NCBI GenBank assembly: GCA_902764705.1
Contig: CACWWZ010000005.1
Span: 1 to 64,000 of the forward strand
DNA: 64,000 nucleotides
Direction: 5' to 3'
Origin: an uncultured Prevotellaceae bacterium
GTDB taxonomy: Bacteria > Bacteroidota > Bacteroidia > Bacteroidales > Bacteroidaceae
The translations under genes and the position numbers were made by a program. The notes beneath the pieces were generated by a model. The model ran no database searches. It was not told the DNA's origin and was given only the letters and a program-made list of their open reading frames with translations. The stretch's first letter is position 1, and each line of letters starts with the position of its first letter. Of the stretch, positions 1 through 10,878 are shown one piece after another.

Positions 1-2
1 TC

Positions 3-704
3 GATAATCCGCTGGTCAGTCTGACCAACGACGAGCGCTGTCATAAGTCTACCTTGTTGCAGAATCCCTCACAGCCACAAGCCCCTGTGCTACGTAGCGA
101 GTCGGACGAAATCATTCAGAGCCATACTACTGGTATCTTTACCGCCCGTCAGTCCATGGAGGTGTTCGAAGGCGTCGACCAGCAGTTCAATGTCCACCTC
201 TATATGGCCAACTGTGCGGCAGCCCTCGTGGTCGACACCATTGGCAGTGGCATCCGTGAGATGAAGGTGTATGCTACAGGTTTTGCAACCGGTTTCAACA
301 TCGCCGACAGTGCCTTTATCTATAGCAACAAACCTCCCTTGGTCGTTGCCAATCCTGTGCAGGCACAGAACAGTGGCGAGGTGGCGTTCTGTACGGTGAA
401 CTTCCCGTCGCGTGAACCAGAGCCGACAGAAGCCTCCACCCGTGTCGTCATTGAGACGACCGATCCTTTCGTTGGACCGACTTCCGACAAGAGCCTGTGG
501 GAGTTCCGCATCTATACGACGACCCACGACGGCACAACTACGGAGAATGTCCTCTACATCCGACGCCCCCTGCGAGCCGGCCAGCTCATGATTATCAAGG
601 TCAAGGCACATCCTGACGGTTCTGTCACCACCGACGACCAGACGGTAGGTGTCAGCGTCACCCTCAACTGGAACGACGGCGGACATCACGAATGGGAATT
701 GTAA
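3..704 (+). CDS. FimB/Mfa2-like fimbrial anchor protein, C-terminal part (5' end outside window)
   Basis: The frame is open to the left window edge, so the start lies outside; the TTG at 54 is only an internal codon. About 233 residues are visible. The beta-rich sequence and the ending VSVTLNWNDGGHHEWEL resemble the C-terminal part of FimB/Mfa2-family proteins, the outer-membrane lipoproteins that anchor fimbriae in Bacteroidales and limit their length. It ends 10 bases before the next gene, a fimbrillin-like lipoprotein, which fits an anchor-plus-subunit fimbrial operon. The lipobox expected at the N-terminus cannot be seen. The family call rests on overall resemblance and neighbours, not on a catalytic motif. 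Confidence 0.7.
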   Translation, partial: DNPLVSLTNDERCHKSTLLQNPSQPQAPVLRSESDEIIQSHTTGIFTARQSMEVFEGVDQQFNVHLYMANCAAALVVDTIGSGIREMKVYATGFATGFNIADSAFIYSNKPPLVVANPVQAQNSGEVAFCTVNFPSREPEPTEASTRVVIETTDPFVGPTSDKSLWEFRIYTTTHDGTTTENVLYIRRPLRAGQLMIIKVKAHPDGSVTTDDQTVGVSVTLNWNDGGHHEWEL

Positions 705-714
705 CAATTTGAAG

Positions 715-2550
715 ATGAGCATACTGAGAAGGAAATATTTATATTATATAATAGGAACGCGCGCAACAGCCCTCCTGGCCCTCCTGGCCCTCGTGGGCTG
801 CACGTCCGACGACGCTGCCCTCTCGGAACCCATCCCAGAGCCCACTCCGGCGGACGGCAAGGTCGCCGTCGAACTGGCTTTGTGCGTATCCCCTTCTCAA
901 CTCGCCACTACCCGTATGTCTATTGCGGCGACGCAACGCGAAGGCTTTCGGCCTATTGAGAATGTCTGGATGATGCCTTTTGATGGAAATGGCAATGCTG
1001 GAGTTCCTTTTAACCTGCCGTTGAGTACGTCGCCATATACGGCAGATAACAACCGTCATTTCTTGAACAATGCGTTGGATATCATTATAGGTACTAAATC
1101 ATTTTTGTGTTATGCCAAGCCCAAGGACCCTGTGACGGCTCAAACGGGTGTGACAGATGAAAAGTTCCTGAATGGCAGTATCGTGTCGATGCTTCCTGCG
1201 CTCGCAGAGAATACTCCTGCAAATATCTCCTTTAGTCCGGATCAGATTAATCAAGGTGATATCGCCGCTAAAAATTCTGATTCAGATAATGGCAGAGCAG
1301 CAGGTATTGCGACCTATCTCACCAATATTGCTAAAGTAACAGAATGGACAGATGAAGTATTGGCACCTCGTTTAGAATCTTTTAAAAATAAAAATAATGG
1401 CGTCTATCTGCCTATTGCCGGCTCCAGCAGGAATCTTGAGAAATGGGTGAATATGCTCTATAGTGACATTCAAGGTCTTGCAGGTGTAGACAATATTGTT
1501 GCAGCTATCGAGGATGAGACATATGTAGCTGTTACCAATGGCTCTCCGAAGAAGTCCATTAGTTTCAAGGATGATTACCAATTCCCAGTAGACCTGCCTG
1601 ATGGTATTGCCACCATCCAATGGATCAATTACTCTGAGAATCCTGAAAATTCAAAATTTGTATATCAAAATACAGACCGATACAACGAGTACGCCTATCC
1701 TGCTGAATTGTGCTACTATGTAGAAAGCGCCATCAAAACCTCGACAGAGAGCAAAGCGAGTTCTTATGCAAACAATAAGACTTGGGAAGACATCCTTGAT
1801 GATTATGGCACAGGCACTGTCGTATCTGCTGATACCCGTTCGGTAGCACTAACAGAGCCTTTGCAATATGGCGTAAGCTGTCTGAAGACGCAAATCAAGG
1901 CTGTTCCACAAGAATATTCAGGCGGAACAGGCTTGTTAGGCTATAATGCTGACCCACAGACAGATGTCGTGCCATTAGCGGGCAGCACTACAAATACTCA
2001 AGGTACATTCCCCCTGACAGCTATCCTTGTCGGTGGTCAGACGAAGCAGGACTACACCTTGTCGCCACTTTATCCTGACGAGACGGCTGATGGCTATGAT
2101 CCTACGAGGGATCCGGAATATGTCATCTACGATAAGAGTATTGCCAATGAAGGCATCTGCTTAGGTGATTTCCAGAGTGAAGACTTCTCAACGCCTGTCT
2201 ATACTCTTGTCTTTCAGACTAAAAACGACAAATCGGTAAAGATGGTGTTGGAATTTCTGAATAATAGTGGTAAGGATTTCCAATGTGAAGACGGTATTAT
2301 CTACAATGGCACCAAATTCTATATGGTTGCCTCTATCGTGTTGGCTGTTGCTAGTGAGGATTATAGTAAGCGTATCTTTACGAAAGACTATATGACCACA
2401 GCTCAGGTTACCATCTCCGGACTCTCCAAGGCCTATAACTCGCTGCCCAGTTTGAACAGTGACAAGATTCGTCTGTTTACGGAGGTACAGGCAGGTATCA
2501 GAAAGTGGGATACTGGTCAGACTATCGATCATCCAATATATAATTGGTAA
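715..2550 (+). CDS. fimbrillin/Mfa1-like fimbrial subunit lipoprotein
   Basis: The 611-residue lipoprotein starts at ATG 715. A longer frame begins at 649, but it would bury the signal peptide and overlap the upstream gene. The N-terminus MSILRRK is followed by a hydrophobic stretch and the lipobox LVGC, then acidic TSDDAA, which fits surface-exported Bacteroidota lipoproteins. The opening IENVWMMPFDGNG and the ending around AYNSLPSL and a final YNW are typical of Bacteroidales fimbrillin-like subunits. Such subunits are exported as lipoproteins, cleaved at the surface and polymerised. The signal-peptide DNA holds three 9-bp repeats (771-797) coding for the leucine-rich core. The exact fimbrillin subfamily is not certain. 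Confidence 0.7.
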   Translation: MSILRRKYLYYIIGTRATALLALLALVGCTSDDAALSEPIPEPTPADGKVAVELALCVSPSQLATTRMSIAATQREGFRPIENVWMMPFDGNGNAGVPFNLPLSTSPYTADNNRHFLNNALDIIIGTKSFLCYAKPKDPVTAQTGVTDEKFLNGSIVSMLPALAENTPANISFSPDQINQGDIAAKNSDSDNGRAAGIATYLTNIAKVTEWTDEVLAPRLESFKNKNNGVYLPIAGSSRNLEKWVNMLYSDIQGLAGVDNIVAAIEDETYVAVTNGSPKKSISFKDDYQFPVDLPDGIATIQWINYSENPENSKFVYQNTDRYNEYAYPAELCYYVESAIKTSTESKASSYANNKTWEDILDDYGTGTVVSADTRSVALTEPLQYGVSCLKTQIKAVPQEYSGGTGLLGYNADPQTDVVPLAGSTTNTQGTFPLTAILVGGQTKQDYTLSPLYPDETADGYDPTRDPEYVIYDKSIANEGICLGDFQSEDFSTPVYTLVFQTKNDKSVKMVLEFLNNSGKDFQCEDGIIYNGTKFYMVASIVLAVASEDYSKRIFTKDYMTTAQVTISGLSKAYNSLPSLNSDKIRLFTEVQAGIRKWDTGQTIDHPIYNW

Positions 2551-2563
2551 TAATGAAGAAAAC

Positions 2564-3688
2564 ATGATGAGCGTTAAGAACATATATCGAATAGGTTTCC
2601 TCTTCTGTCTGACGGCAGTGGTGGGGCTGACGGCCTGTTCTAGCGATGAGAGTCCTCAGTCGTCTTCAGACCGACAGCTGAACCTGAGGTTCTATGCTCA
2701 TCAGTTGGATGAGGTCCCCATCGCTCAAGCGCCCAGTCGCAGGGCACTACCAACTAATTTTGAGGTATACACCCCTGTGGCAGGTACAAATATCATCGGT
2801 TTCATCACTCCGGAAACGGGAACAACTGTTGCTGCACGTATCTTTACACTCGACCAAGACCAGTGGAAGACGAATATCACGATTGAGAATCCTAATGCCA
2901 ACTATTATCTATATGGCTTCCTGCCTGTTGGTAGTGAGACATCTACCGATATCAGTACCTCACGCTTAAATGGCAAGGAATACAAGGACGGCGCTAAGCT
3001 CACGATCAATCGCATTAAATCGCTAACAGCGCAGGATCCCTGTGTCATCGTTGGTGTGAAGAAGTATGATACAGGTGTGGCCGCTATCAACGATATAGAC
3101 ATCAAGCAAGGCCAGTTCCTCTATAATTTCAATACTGACCCGAGCAATGAGTATGCTTATCTGCTTCTCGACCACGTGTTTGGTGCCTATCAGTATCAAA
3201 TAGGTGTTACCGAAAGCTATAGCCAACTGCGTAAGATTAAGTTAAAGTCGGTTACTCTCAGTACGATGGACTCTAAAACGGTGAATGCAGTGGTGACGTT
3301 GACCGCCAACACTACCAACACCTCGCCACTGACCTCTGTGGTCTGTACTCCTAATAATGACACAGGCAGTAATACCGTCACATTATATAAGACTGGAGCC
3401 AATGAATCTGATAAATTGTTGACAACGTCTTTTCAGGATCTGGCTACCTGCTATGCTCCAGCCATTAACCAGCAACTCAAGTTGACTGCTGTTTATGATG
3501 TCTATGACAAAAGCGGCACTAACCTGATTCGAGAAAATTGTAATGCTGAAAACATATTTACACCTATTGTACAGGAAAGCGATCTTAAACCCGGTAAACG
3601 ACATACCATTCGTATAACGGTGAATCCCACCTATTTATATGTGCTGTCTGATCCGGATTTGGATAATCCGACGATAACGGTGAATTGA
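2564..3688 (+). CDS. fimbrillin-like lipoprotein
   Basis: The 374-residue lipoprotein starts at ATG 2564 or at the adjacent ATG 2567; the upstream frame from 2459 overlaps the preceding gene and is not needed. The signal peptide ends in the lipobox LTAC, followed by SSDES. The body contains DHVFGAYQYQI and LRKIKLKSVTL, and the C-terminus has LKPGKRHTIRITVNPTYLYVLSDPDLDNP, written here only as a landmark (LKPGKRH to DPDLDNP). These features are seen in fimbrillin-like (Mfa-like) subunits of Prevotella. It lies 13 bases after the preceding fimbrillin and overlaps the next reading frame by 4 bases, so the genes are probably co-transcribed. It may be a minor or tip-proximal subunit. Confidence 0.68.
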   Translation: MMSVKNIYRIGFLFCLTAVVGLTACSSDESPQSSSDRQLNLRFYAHQLDEVPIAQAPSRRALPTNFEVYTPVAGTNIIGFITPETGTTVAARIFTLDQDQWKTNITIENPNANYYLYGFLPVGSETSTDISTSRLNGKEYKDGAKLTINRIKSLTAQDPCVIVGVKKYDTGVAAINDIDIKQGQFLYNFNTDPSNEYAYLLLDHVFGAYQYQIGVTESYSQLRKIKLKSVTLSTMDSKTVNAVVTLTANTTNTSPLTSVVCTPNNDTGSNTVTLYKTGANESDKLLTTSFQDLATCYAPAINQQLKLTAVYDVYDKSGTNLIRENCNAENIFTPIVQESDLKPGKRHTIRITVNPTYLYVLSDPDLDNPTITVN

Positions 3689-6600
3689 TAATAAAGAATA
3701 AAGAAGTGAGAGCTAAAGATACCATAATAAGTTTGATGATGCTCCTCACCGCAACGGCAGTGCAGGCGCAGATATCCATTGGTGGTAGCATCTATGGAGG
3801 TGGAAATGCTGGTAATACGGGTGGTAGCACAAAGGTTACTGTATATTCCGGTAATCTGCATGCTGTCTTCGCTGGTGCCCGTATGGCTAATGTCGGTGGC
3901 TCTACCTTTGTACATCTCGACGGTGAACATGCCTCTGACTATATTCTGGTCGACTACGTTTATGGCGGTAATGATATTGCAGGAGAAATTGGCACGTCAA
4001 CGACGCTACCTGTTGATGATAATAATCAGCCCATCCTTACTAAAGCGACAGAGAACAACATTGGCACCGATTGGAACGCCTTTGTGCGCATCTCTACCAA
4101 GACAGAGACCGTTGGAGGTAAAGTACAAGAGGTTAGTAACGCTAAGAAAATATATATTGGCCAACTCTTTGGTGGTGGTAATGGTTACTATGATTATGAG
4201 CCGAAAACCACAGGAACGGGTACCATTGTTAAGGATAAAGTAACTCATGCAGAGGTGGCTTCCAGTACTAATATCCTGTCAGAACCCGAACTCGCCAAGA
4301 CCTACTTGGAAATCCTTGGCGGCTCTATCGTCTATGCTTATGCTGGTGGTAACAATGCCACGATTACTGAAAATACTGTTGTCTGCCTGGACAACCCCAG
4401 CAAGGTGGTTAGCAGTATAGAGGATGAAGACGGCAACGAACTTCTTAACGACGCCCGCTTCAAGTTGATGCGAGTCAACACCACCCTCTCGAGCCCATCG
4501 AGCGATGCCTACCAGATTGGCCGTATGTTTGGCGGTAACAATAAGGCAGAGATGGCCATCCGTCCTACCTGGAACCTGAAACGCGGCAAGGTTAGAAATC
4601 TTTATAGTGGTGGTAACCAGGGTGCAATGACTCATCCAAACGGCATTTACATTGCTGTAAAATCTGAAGGCATGAAGGTGGACAATGTCTATGGCGGATG
4701 CCGTATGGCCGATGTTGATCCTAACGAGACTCAAAAAGCCATTACGAAGGAAACTATCGAAGGAACTCCTTTCCCTGCCGGTTATTCTGCTCGTGTGCTG
4801 ATTACTGCTGGCGACATCAATAACGTATATGGTGGTAACGATGTTACAGGTAATGTCTTTGGTGGTAATGCTGTCGGCATTCACTGTAGCATCAATGGTG
4901 ATGTCTATGGCGGTGGTAACGGCTCGTATCCCTATACGGACAACCCAAAACTTAAGGACGATGATACCTATGGAGACCTGTACTATGATCCCGATCAAGT
5001 ACTGAATGAAGCTAATCTTACTGCAACATCAGACAAGTTGAAGTCTGTTGAGGCCATGAATGTCTTCCGTCCTAATGCTGAGGCTGTTTCTATCCGTCTG
5101 ATTGGAACGGCTGCAAAGCCTACTGTGATTGGAGGTTCCGTCTATTGTGGTGGTAACAGTGCTACTTTGCGCAATGACAGAAATACGACCGCAGCAGCAG
5201 AGTTGAAGATAGGCTCGTATGTCTATGCCGATAATGTGTTCTTTGGCAATAACGGCGAGAACATGATCAAGACGAATGTGAAGTTTGATACGGAATTAGA
5301 AGGCGTGTTGAGGACATTCAAAAGTGCTGTTACTGGTTCGGAACAGCCTTTCAGCTCTATAGACCTGACGGATAAGGATCTTTTTGCTGCCTATATGGAT
5401 GGTGTGGCCATGAGGGTCCATCCGCGCGTTGCCTTCGATATAAGTAAGGCCAATGGCGGTGATGACGACGAAGACTATAAACCATATTCTACCTATTTTG
5501 GTTCCGTGTTCGGTGGTGGCAATATCGGTAGCATGAAGTTCCTGGGTGAAGTAGAATTCAACTTCAATAAGAAGGTTGTCATCTTTGACAAGTTCGTAGG
5601 CGGTTGTAACAACGCCTTTATTCCTGAGCAATGGTCTGATGCGAATAAGACAACAAAACTGAATGCACTCTATGAGGGAGGCGTGCTTGAGGCACCTAAT
5701 AGTGAGACGGGAAACAAACTGATAATTGATCTAAGTGGCCTGAAAATAGAGCCGAAGCGATGGAATGCTACCTACACATCTATTGCAGCAAACGAAAATT
5801 TGATTATTGGGAATAAGTACTACACCTCTGCTTTGGGCGACGGAGAATTCATTGCCACGACCACGGAAAAAGAGTCAGGGAAGACGTATTACACGATGTC
5901 CAACCACGGAACCGAGTTGGTATGGAATACCATTAACGCCGAAACAGGACTTAGGGTTAACTCCATTCCACCAAGCGAATTGACGTCACCTATTGAAAGT
6001 ACAGATGACGATTTGAACCGCCGTCTGACGGGTGGTAACATCTATGGCGGCTGCTATAATAGTGGTATTGTTAATGGCAATGTGGTCATCAACATCAACG
6101 AGACCCTGATGGAGCGCGAAAAGCTGTTCGATGTAGTGAAAACCAACGAGTTGGGCGAAGAGGAGAGTCTCTATGGCTCCGACCAGACGCAACAGGAGCG
6201 GTTTAAGATTCTTAAGCGCAACACGGGAGTCCTTCTTGGTCAGCAGGGTATGGATGTGCTTGGTAAGGCACTCAACGTATTTGGAGGCGGTTATGGCAAG
6301 GATGCCAGAATCTGGGGTAGCACTACTGTCAACCTGAACAAGGGCTATGTGTTCCAGATCTTCGGTGGCAGTGAGAGAGGCGTCATCGGTAAGTCTTTGG
6401 AGGAAGCAGGTACTGCTGTGACAGTGGACGATCCTCTCAACAATACGACTCAGAACTACGACTATGAATTCGAAGGTAATCACTATACCTATAATCCTAG
6501 TTACAGCTGCTACGTTAACCTGAAGGGAGAATTTAATGGTGTCTCGAAGAAGGAAAACAGCAGTGACGAAATGGCTGAGTGCGAATTCATGTATGGTGGT

Positions 6601-9600
6601 GGCTTCTTTGGCCCCATCTGCGGCAACACCGTCATCAATCTGGGTAAGGGGCGTATCTTTAATAGCTTTGCCGGTAGTTGCAATGCCGATATCCTTGGAC
6701 ATACTGAGACCTACATCGGTCGTATGGTTAAGGATGCATACAGCGATAAGATGGGCAAACTGGGTACAACCAAAGATACAGATAACAAGACCTATCTGAT
6801 TGATAAGGATGATTACTACGAAAGCGGTTTCCCGTGGATTCGAGACTATACCTATGGCGGCAACGACCTGGGTGGTAAGATTATGCGTGAGGTGGATTTC
6901 GTTGGTCGGGTGCGTGATGACGTCAAGCCGATGGTGCATAAATACAGTGCTACCAGCAATGCTCATCCCGACGTACTGAAGGCCTCTGCCTATACGGAGT
7001 ATCTTCAGGGACGTGCCATCGGTATCTTTGCAGGCTGCTACGGTACTTACGATTATAAGGACCGGAAGTTCAAGGAATATACTGATGCGAATGGCGAGCC
7101 TTTAAAGGATGCTCAAAATAACCCTCTATTTACCAAACCCCGTCTGAATAATGCCATTGTCAATTTCCGTCCTACCGCTGACAACGAGGAAAATGTCAAC
7201 GGTTACAACAAGGTTAGTGAAATCTTTGGTGCCGGTCAGGGCTATTCTGGTGAGAAAGACCGTGACATCATGCAGAACCGCAGCTATGTGCTCATCGATA
7301 TTCCTAACGCTTTCGGTACTAAGTACGAAACGATGGAAGTATTTGGTGCAGGAGCATGGGGTGGTGTCGGCATGGACGAGACACTGGGTGCCGATGCTGA
7401 CAAGGACAAGACCTCTGCTATCATCGACCTTGCCCGTGGTACAATCGGTGCAGCCTACGGTGCCAGCTATAAGGAGGGCGTTACTCGTCGCACTGTTGTC
7501 AATGTTCCTGTTGGCTCCACCATCAATATCGGTAGTATCTTTGGTGGCGCATACGGTACAGAGACCCTGTTGCCCTGTGATGTCTATGAGGCTAATGTGG
7601 AGTATCATAGTGAACTTGCCAGCCTGATATACAATCCTGTCAGAACTGAAAAGGAGACGAATACCGAGACAGGCGTAGAGACAACCGTTGAGAAGGGTAA
7701 CGAATTGATGAAGGGTGCCATCTATGGTGGTAACAACAGTGAGCGCCGCACCATCTTTGGTAGAATCAATATTGATGTGCCCGTCAGGCAAGACAGTTAT
7801 AAGTATGGCATGACCACGGCCACGGTGTATGGTGCAGGCTATGGTCCAAAGACCTGGTCGGAATACACTGAGATTAATCTGAAGGATGGTGCCGAGGTCT
7901 ATGAGGTCTATGGTGGTGGTGAGGCTGGACGTGTACTCAATGCTGAGAGTGTGCAGAAGTACATGAATACTTATGTATCGACCAAGCCTGAAGGCATTAC
8001 TAAGCCAAGTTCCATCTCGGATGATGATTATAATAATCACTGGGACAAAGTATGGAAGGCAGCTTGGACGCTCGGTGGAGGGTTAGACCCTGAAAACTTT
8101 ACCATTACTGCTGATGGTACCAGCTATAAGACTAATGCCAAGACCAACCTGACCAATGCTTTAGCAAGAACGGCTGAGATTGACGACAGGGAAACTAAGA
8201 CCTACAGATACAACACCAACGTCATTATCCATAAGGGTGCCTATGTCGGAAACTATGCTTATGGTGGTGGTCTTGGTAAGGAAGGTACAGGTATGGGAGG
8301 AAGTGGTGATGTCTATGGTACTACTTATATTGCTCTTCTTGGTGGCGAAGTGAATAAAGACATCTATGCCGCTGGTACCCTTGGTGCCGTTTACGATGCC
8401 TTTGGAGCAAAGAATTTTACTGCTGGCACCACCGCTTACATTGCAGGCGGTACCTTGCGTAATGTCTATGGTGGCGGCTGGAAGGGTGATGTGGGTTACA
8501 CGTCGATGGTTTATACAAAAGACGGCTGGACTGGTGATTATAAAGAAGACGAGGACCGACCTGGTGAGACCCATGTTGTCATTGGTATACGTAATGACCA
8601 GAAAGAAGACAATTTCTTGGCAGCACTACGGCAAGTGGATAGCCAAGCAACTATTAACGATTATGGTGTCTACAACGGCTTGCCAGCCATCCAGCGTAAT
8701 GCCTATAGTGGTGGTGAGGGTGGTGCCGTGTTTGGCAAGGCAAACCTCACCCTGAACAACGGCTACATAGGCTACGGCTATTCTACTGATTCTGTCGCAG
8801 TATCTGCCAAATACGACCTGCCTGGTGGTTATTATCCTATGATAGAAGACAAGACGCACAAGGTACAGGGTGTATTTGTACCTAACACTCGACTGGTCGA
8901 TTGTGGTAACCTTTTTGGTGGCGGATATGATGTCCGAAGCAGTGTCGATAAGACCTATGTTAAGATTTGGAACGGTGTTGTTCGTAACAGCGTGCACGGT
9001 GGTGGTGAGATTGCGACCATTGGTCGTGGTGCCGTTGATCCTAGTGGTACAAGCAATTCTGTCCGTACTCTAAAAGGCATCTACAAAGCTGGTAAGACGA
9101 ACATTGAGATGTATAATGGCCATGTACAGCGCAATGTGTTCGGTGGTGGCAAGGGCTACAATATTTATGGATACGGTCAGGAAGGTACGCTCTATACCGA
9201 CGGCTATGTGTTTGGTCAGACCGAGGTGCATATCCACGGTGGTGAAATAGGTACGGATGAAGGTCTTGCAAATGGCTACGGCAACGTATTCGGTGGCGGT
9301 GATATCGGCTATGTCTATAGCCCTAATATTACAAGCACAAAAACAAAGCAGAAGATTAGCACGCACTCGCCTGGCCACATCTATTATTATAATGAAGCTG
9401 GTGATTTGGAAGAGGATTGTAAGGTAGTCATTGCTCCTTGGCTACAGGTAAGAGATGCGAATGGTGCTACAATTAATGGCAATCACAAGGAGCAATATGA
9501 ATATTTCGAGACGGATGATCTGAACAAACTTGAAAAAACGAAGTCGGGTGGCAACTGGACTGGAGAATGGGCCCAGTTGTTTACAGGTGACTACCTTGAT

Positions 9601-10878
9601 GGCAAAGTGAATCCCGATGACCCTGTGGAACGCGGTGTACATATCCATAATGCTGTGTTCGGTGGTGGTAACGTGTCATCGAATAGTGACCAGAGCTATG
9701 CCAATGCTACAACCGTCTATGGTAATGCCACTGCTACACTCTATGACCTCTTCCATCGTGACTTCATCACCGTGGGTACGGAGCATACGGGTGGTATCTA
9801 TGGTGGTGGCAACCTCTCGATGGTGGACGGCTACCGTGAGCTGAACATCACCAATTACGGTACCGACTACTACGGACTGCAGCAGACCATTACCATCGAT
9901 GAGTATCGTGGCTTGTCCAACCGTGAGCGTGCCTACTTCCAGTTGGAGTATGAGTGTATTGCGGAGTCTGAAGAAAATGAAGGGAAAAAAGGTGTTTGGA
10001 TTGATGACCAATTCTATGCAAAAGGCAGCAAACTATCTGAAGAAGAATATTTAAAATTGGCGAATAGTACGAAAGCGGGTGTTGCCGATTTGGCTAAGAG
10101 CAGTTTCAATCCTTATGGTTTCTGCTCTATCTATGCTGGTCGTCTGCTGAACACTATCCAGCGTGCCGACCTTTGCGGTGTATTCGGTTCACGCATGGTG
10201 CTGCAGGGTGCGAAGGACCGTGTGGCCGAAGTGGGCGAGGATATCGACTATACCATCAACCGTGTGGGTGAGTTGTCGCTCAATCAGCAGCGCTTTATGC
10301 CAGATGATGATTCGTCAATTCATGGCAACTACTTCGGTATCTACAGTCTGGTGAACTATTTAGGTAACCTGACCAGTGACGTACATTTTAAAGATTATTA
10401 TAGAAATAAAGACGGTGTAGAGGAAAAGGACAAGACCTATTATTCTTATAAATCTTCAAATCATACCAGTAGTGACCGTAACAAGGGACAGAGCTACAAT
10501 CAGGTGGCCCTAGCATCAGGTGTATTTTTGGAGTTGACGACCGAAGAAAGTACGAAGGAACATAAGGAGTATGGCTATGTGACGGGCGTCGTCGAGCTGG
10601 ACCTCATCAATGTGAAGCGCGACTTAGTGGGCGGTGGCTTCGTCTATGCCAAGAATGAACATCGCGAGCCTACCTACGTTTCCACCATACCCAATGTAAT
10701 TCTTTCACCTTACAACAAACAGACAAATAACGAAGCCGTTACTTATAAGCGTTATGTGTATGAAGGAGTAACAGATTTCAAAGCATGGCAGACCTCTGGT
10801 AACTTTATCCACCACGAGAAGCGTATTGTCGATGACTGTTACCCCACGAACAATGCGATGCTCACTATTGGTATGTGA
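3685..10878 (+). CDS. giant YGGG-repeat surface protein, N-terminal segment (frameshifted)
   Basis: This segment has up to 2397 residues. TTG 3685 overlaps the previous stop; GTG 3706 is an equally good start. Either gives a signal peptide ending around AVQAQ. The rest is a long array of modules built on (V/I)(Y/F)GGG, often followed by N, with strand-like spacers such as INLGKGRIFNSF, as expected for a repetitive beta-helical surface protein. The frame stops at 10878, but frame 3 immediately continues with AHYWYVKGDVYIY, an ordinary continuation. The stop is therefore caused by loss of about one base near 10856. The next two ORFs are the rest of the same gene, about 4060 residues in total. 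Its function is unknown to me; adhesin or fimbrial tip protein is an inference from its position. Confidence 0.75.
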   Translation: MIIKNKEVRAKDTIISLMMLLTATAVQAQISIGGSIYGGGNAGNTGGSTKVTVYSGNLHAVFAGARMANVGGSTFVHLDGEHASDYILVDYVYGGNDIAGEIGTSTTLPVDDNNQPILTKATENNIGTDWNAFVRISTKTETVGGKVQEVSNAKKIYIGQLFGGGNGYYDYEPKTTGTGTIVKDKVTHAEVASSTNILSEPELAKTYLEILGGSIVYAYAGGNNATITENTVVCLDNPSKVVSSIEDEDGNELLNDARFKLMRVNTTLSSPSSDAYQIGRMFGGNNKAEMAIRPTWNLKRGKVRNLYSGGNQGAMTHPNGIYIAVKSEGMKVDNVYGGCRMADVDPNETQKAITKETIEGTPFPAGYSARVLITAGDINNVYGGNDVTGNVFGGNAVGIHCSINGDVYGGGNGSYPYTDNPKLKDDDTYGDLYYDPDQVLNEANLTATSDKLKSVEAMNVFRPNAEAVSIRLIGTAAKPTVIGGSVYCGGNSATLRNDRNTTAAAELKIGSYVYADNVFFGNNGENMIKTNVKFDTELEGVLRTFKSAVTGSEQPFSSIDLTDKDLFAAYMDGVAMRVHPRVAFDISKANGGDDDEDYKPYSTYFGSVFGGGNIGSMKFLGEVEFNFNKKVVIFDKFVGGCNNAFIPEQWSDANKTTKLNALYEGGVLEAPNSETGNKLIIDLSGLKIEPKRWNATYTSIAANENLIIGNKYYTSALGDGEFIATTTEKESGKTYYTMSNHGTELVWNTINAETGLRVNSIPPSELTSPIESTDDDLNRRLTGGNIYGGCYNSGIVNGNVVININETLMEREKLFDVVKTNELGEEESLYGSDQTQQERFKILKRNTGVLLGQQGMDVLGKALNVFGGGYGKDARIWGSTTVNLNKGYVFQIFGGSERGVIGKSLEEAGTAVTVDDPLNNTTQNYDYEFEGNHYTYNPSYSCYVNLKGEFNGVSKKENSSDEMAECEFMYGGGFFGPICGNTVINLGKGRIFNSFAGSCNADILGHTETYIGRMVKDAYSDKMGKLGTTKDTDNKTYLIDKDDYYESGFPWIRDYTYGGNDLGGKIMREVDFVGRVRDDVKPMVHKYSATSNAHPDVLKASAYTEYLQGRAIGIFAGCYGTYDYKDRKFKEYTDANGEPLKDAQNNPLFTKPRLNNAIVNFRPTADNEENVNGYNKVSEIFGAGQGYSGEKDRDIMQNRSYVLIDIPNAFGTKYETMEVFGAGAWGGVGMDETLGADADKDKTSAIIDLARGTIGAAYGASYKEGVTRRTVVNVPVGSTINIGSIFGGAYGTETLLPCDVYEANVEYHSELASLIYNPVRTEKETNTETGVETTVEKGNELMKGAIYGGNNSERRTIFGRINIDVPVRQDSYKYGMTTATVYGAGYGPKTWSEYTEINLKDGAEVYEVYGGGEAGRVLNAESVQKYMNTYVSTKPEGITKPSSISDDDYNNHWDKVWKAAWTLGGGLDPENFTITADGTSYKTNAKTNLTNALARTAEIDDRETKTYRYNTNVIIHKGAYVGNYAYGGGLGKEGTGMGGSGDVYGTTYIALLGGEVNKDIYAAGTLGAVYDAFGAKNFTAGTTAYIAGGTLRNVYGGGWKGDVGYTSMVYTKDGWTGDYKEDEDRPGETHVVIGIRNDQKEDNFLAALRQVDSQATINDYGVYNGLPAIQRNAYSGGEGGAVFGKANLTLNNGYIGYGYSTDSVAVSAKYDLPGGYYPMIEDKTHKVQGVFVPNTRLVDCGNLFGGGYDVRSSVDKTYVKIWNGVVRNSVHGGGEIATIGRGAVDPSGTSNSVRTLKGIYKAGKTNIEMYNGHVQRNVFGGGKGYNIYGYGQEGTLYTDGYVFGQTEVHIHGGEIGTDEGLANGYGNVFGGGDIGYVYSPNITSTKTKQKISTHSPGHIYYYNEAGDLEEDCKVVIAPWLQVRDANGATINGNHKEQYEYFETDDLNKLEKTKSGGNWTGEWAQLFTGDYLDGKVNPDDPVERGVHIHNAVFGGGNVSSNSDQSYANATTVYGNATATLYDLFHRDFITVGTEHTGGIYGGGNLSMVDGYRELNITNYGTDYYGLQQTITIDEYRGLSNRERAYFQLEYECIAESEENEGKKGVWIDDQFYAKGSKLSEEEYLKLANSTKAGVADLAKSSFNPYGFCSIYAGRLLNTIQRADLCGVFGSRMVLQGAKDRVAEVGEDIDYTINRVGELSLNQQRFMPDDDSSIHGNYFGIYSLVNYLGNLTSDVHFKDYYRNKDGVEEKDKTYYSYKSSNHTSSDRNKGQSYNQVALASGVFLELTTEESTKEHKEYGYVTGVVELDLINVKRDLVGGGFVYAKNEHREPTYVSTIPNVILSPYNKQTNNEAVTYKRYVYEGVTDFKAWQTSGNFIHHEKRIVDDCYPTNNAMLTIGM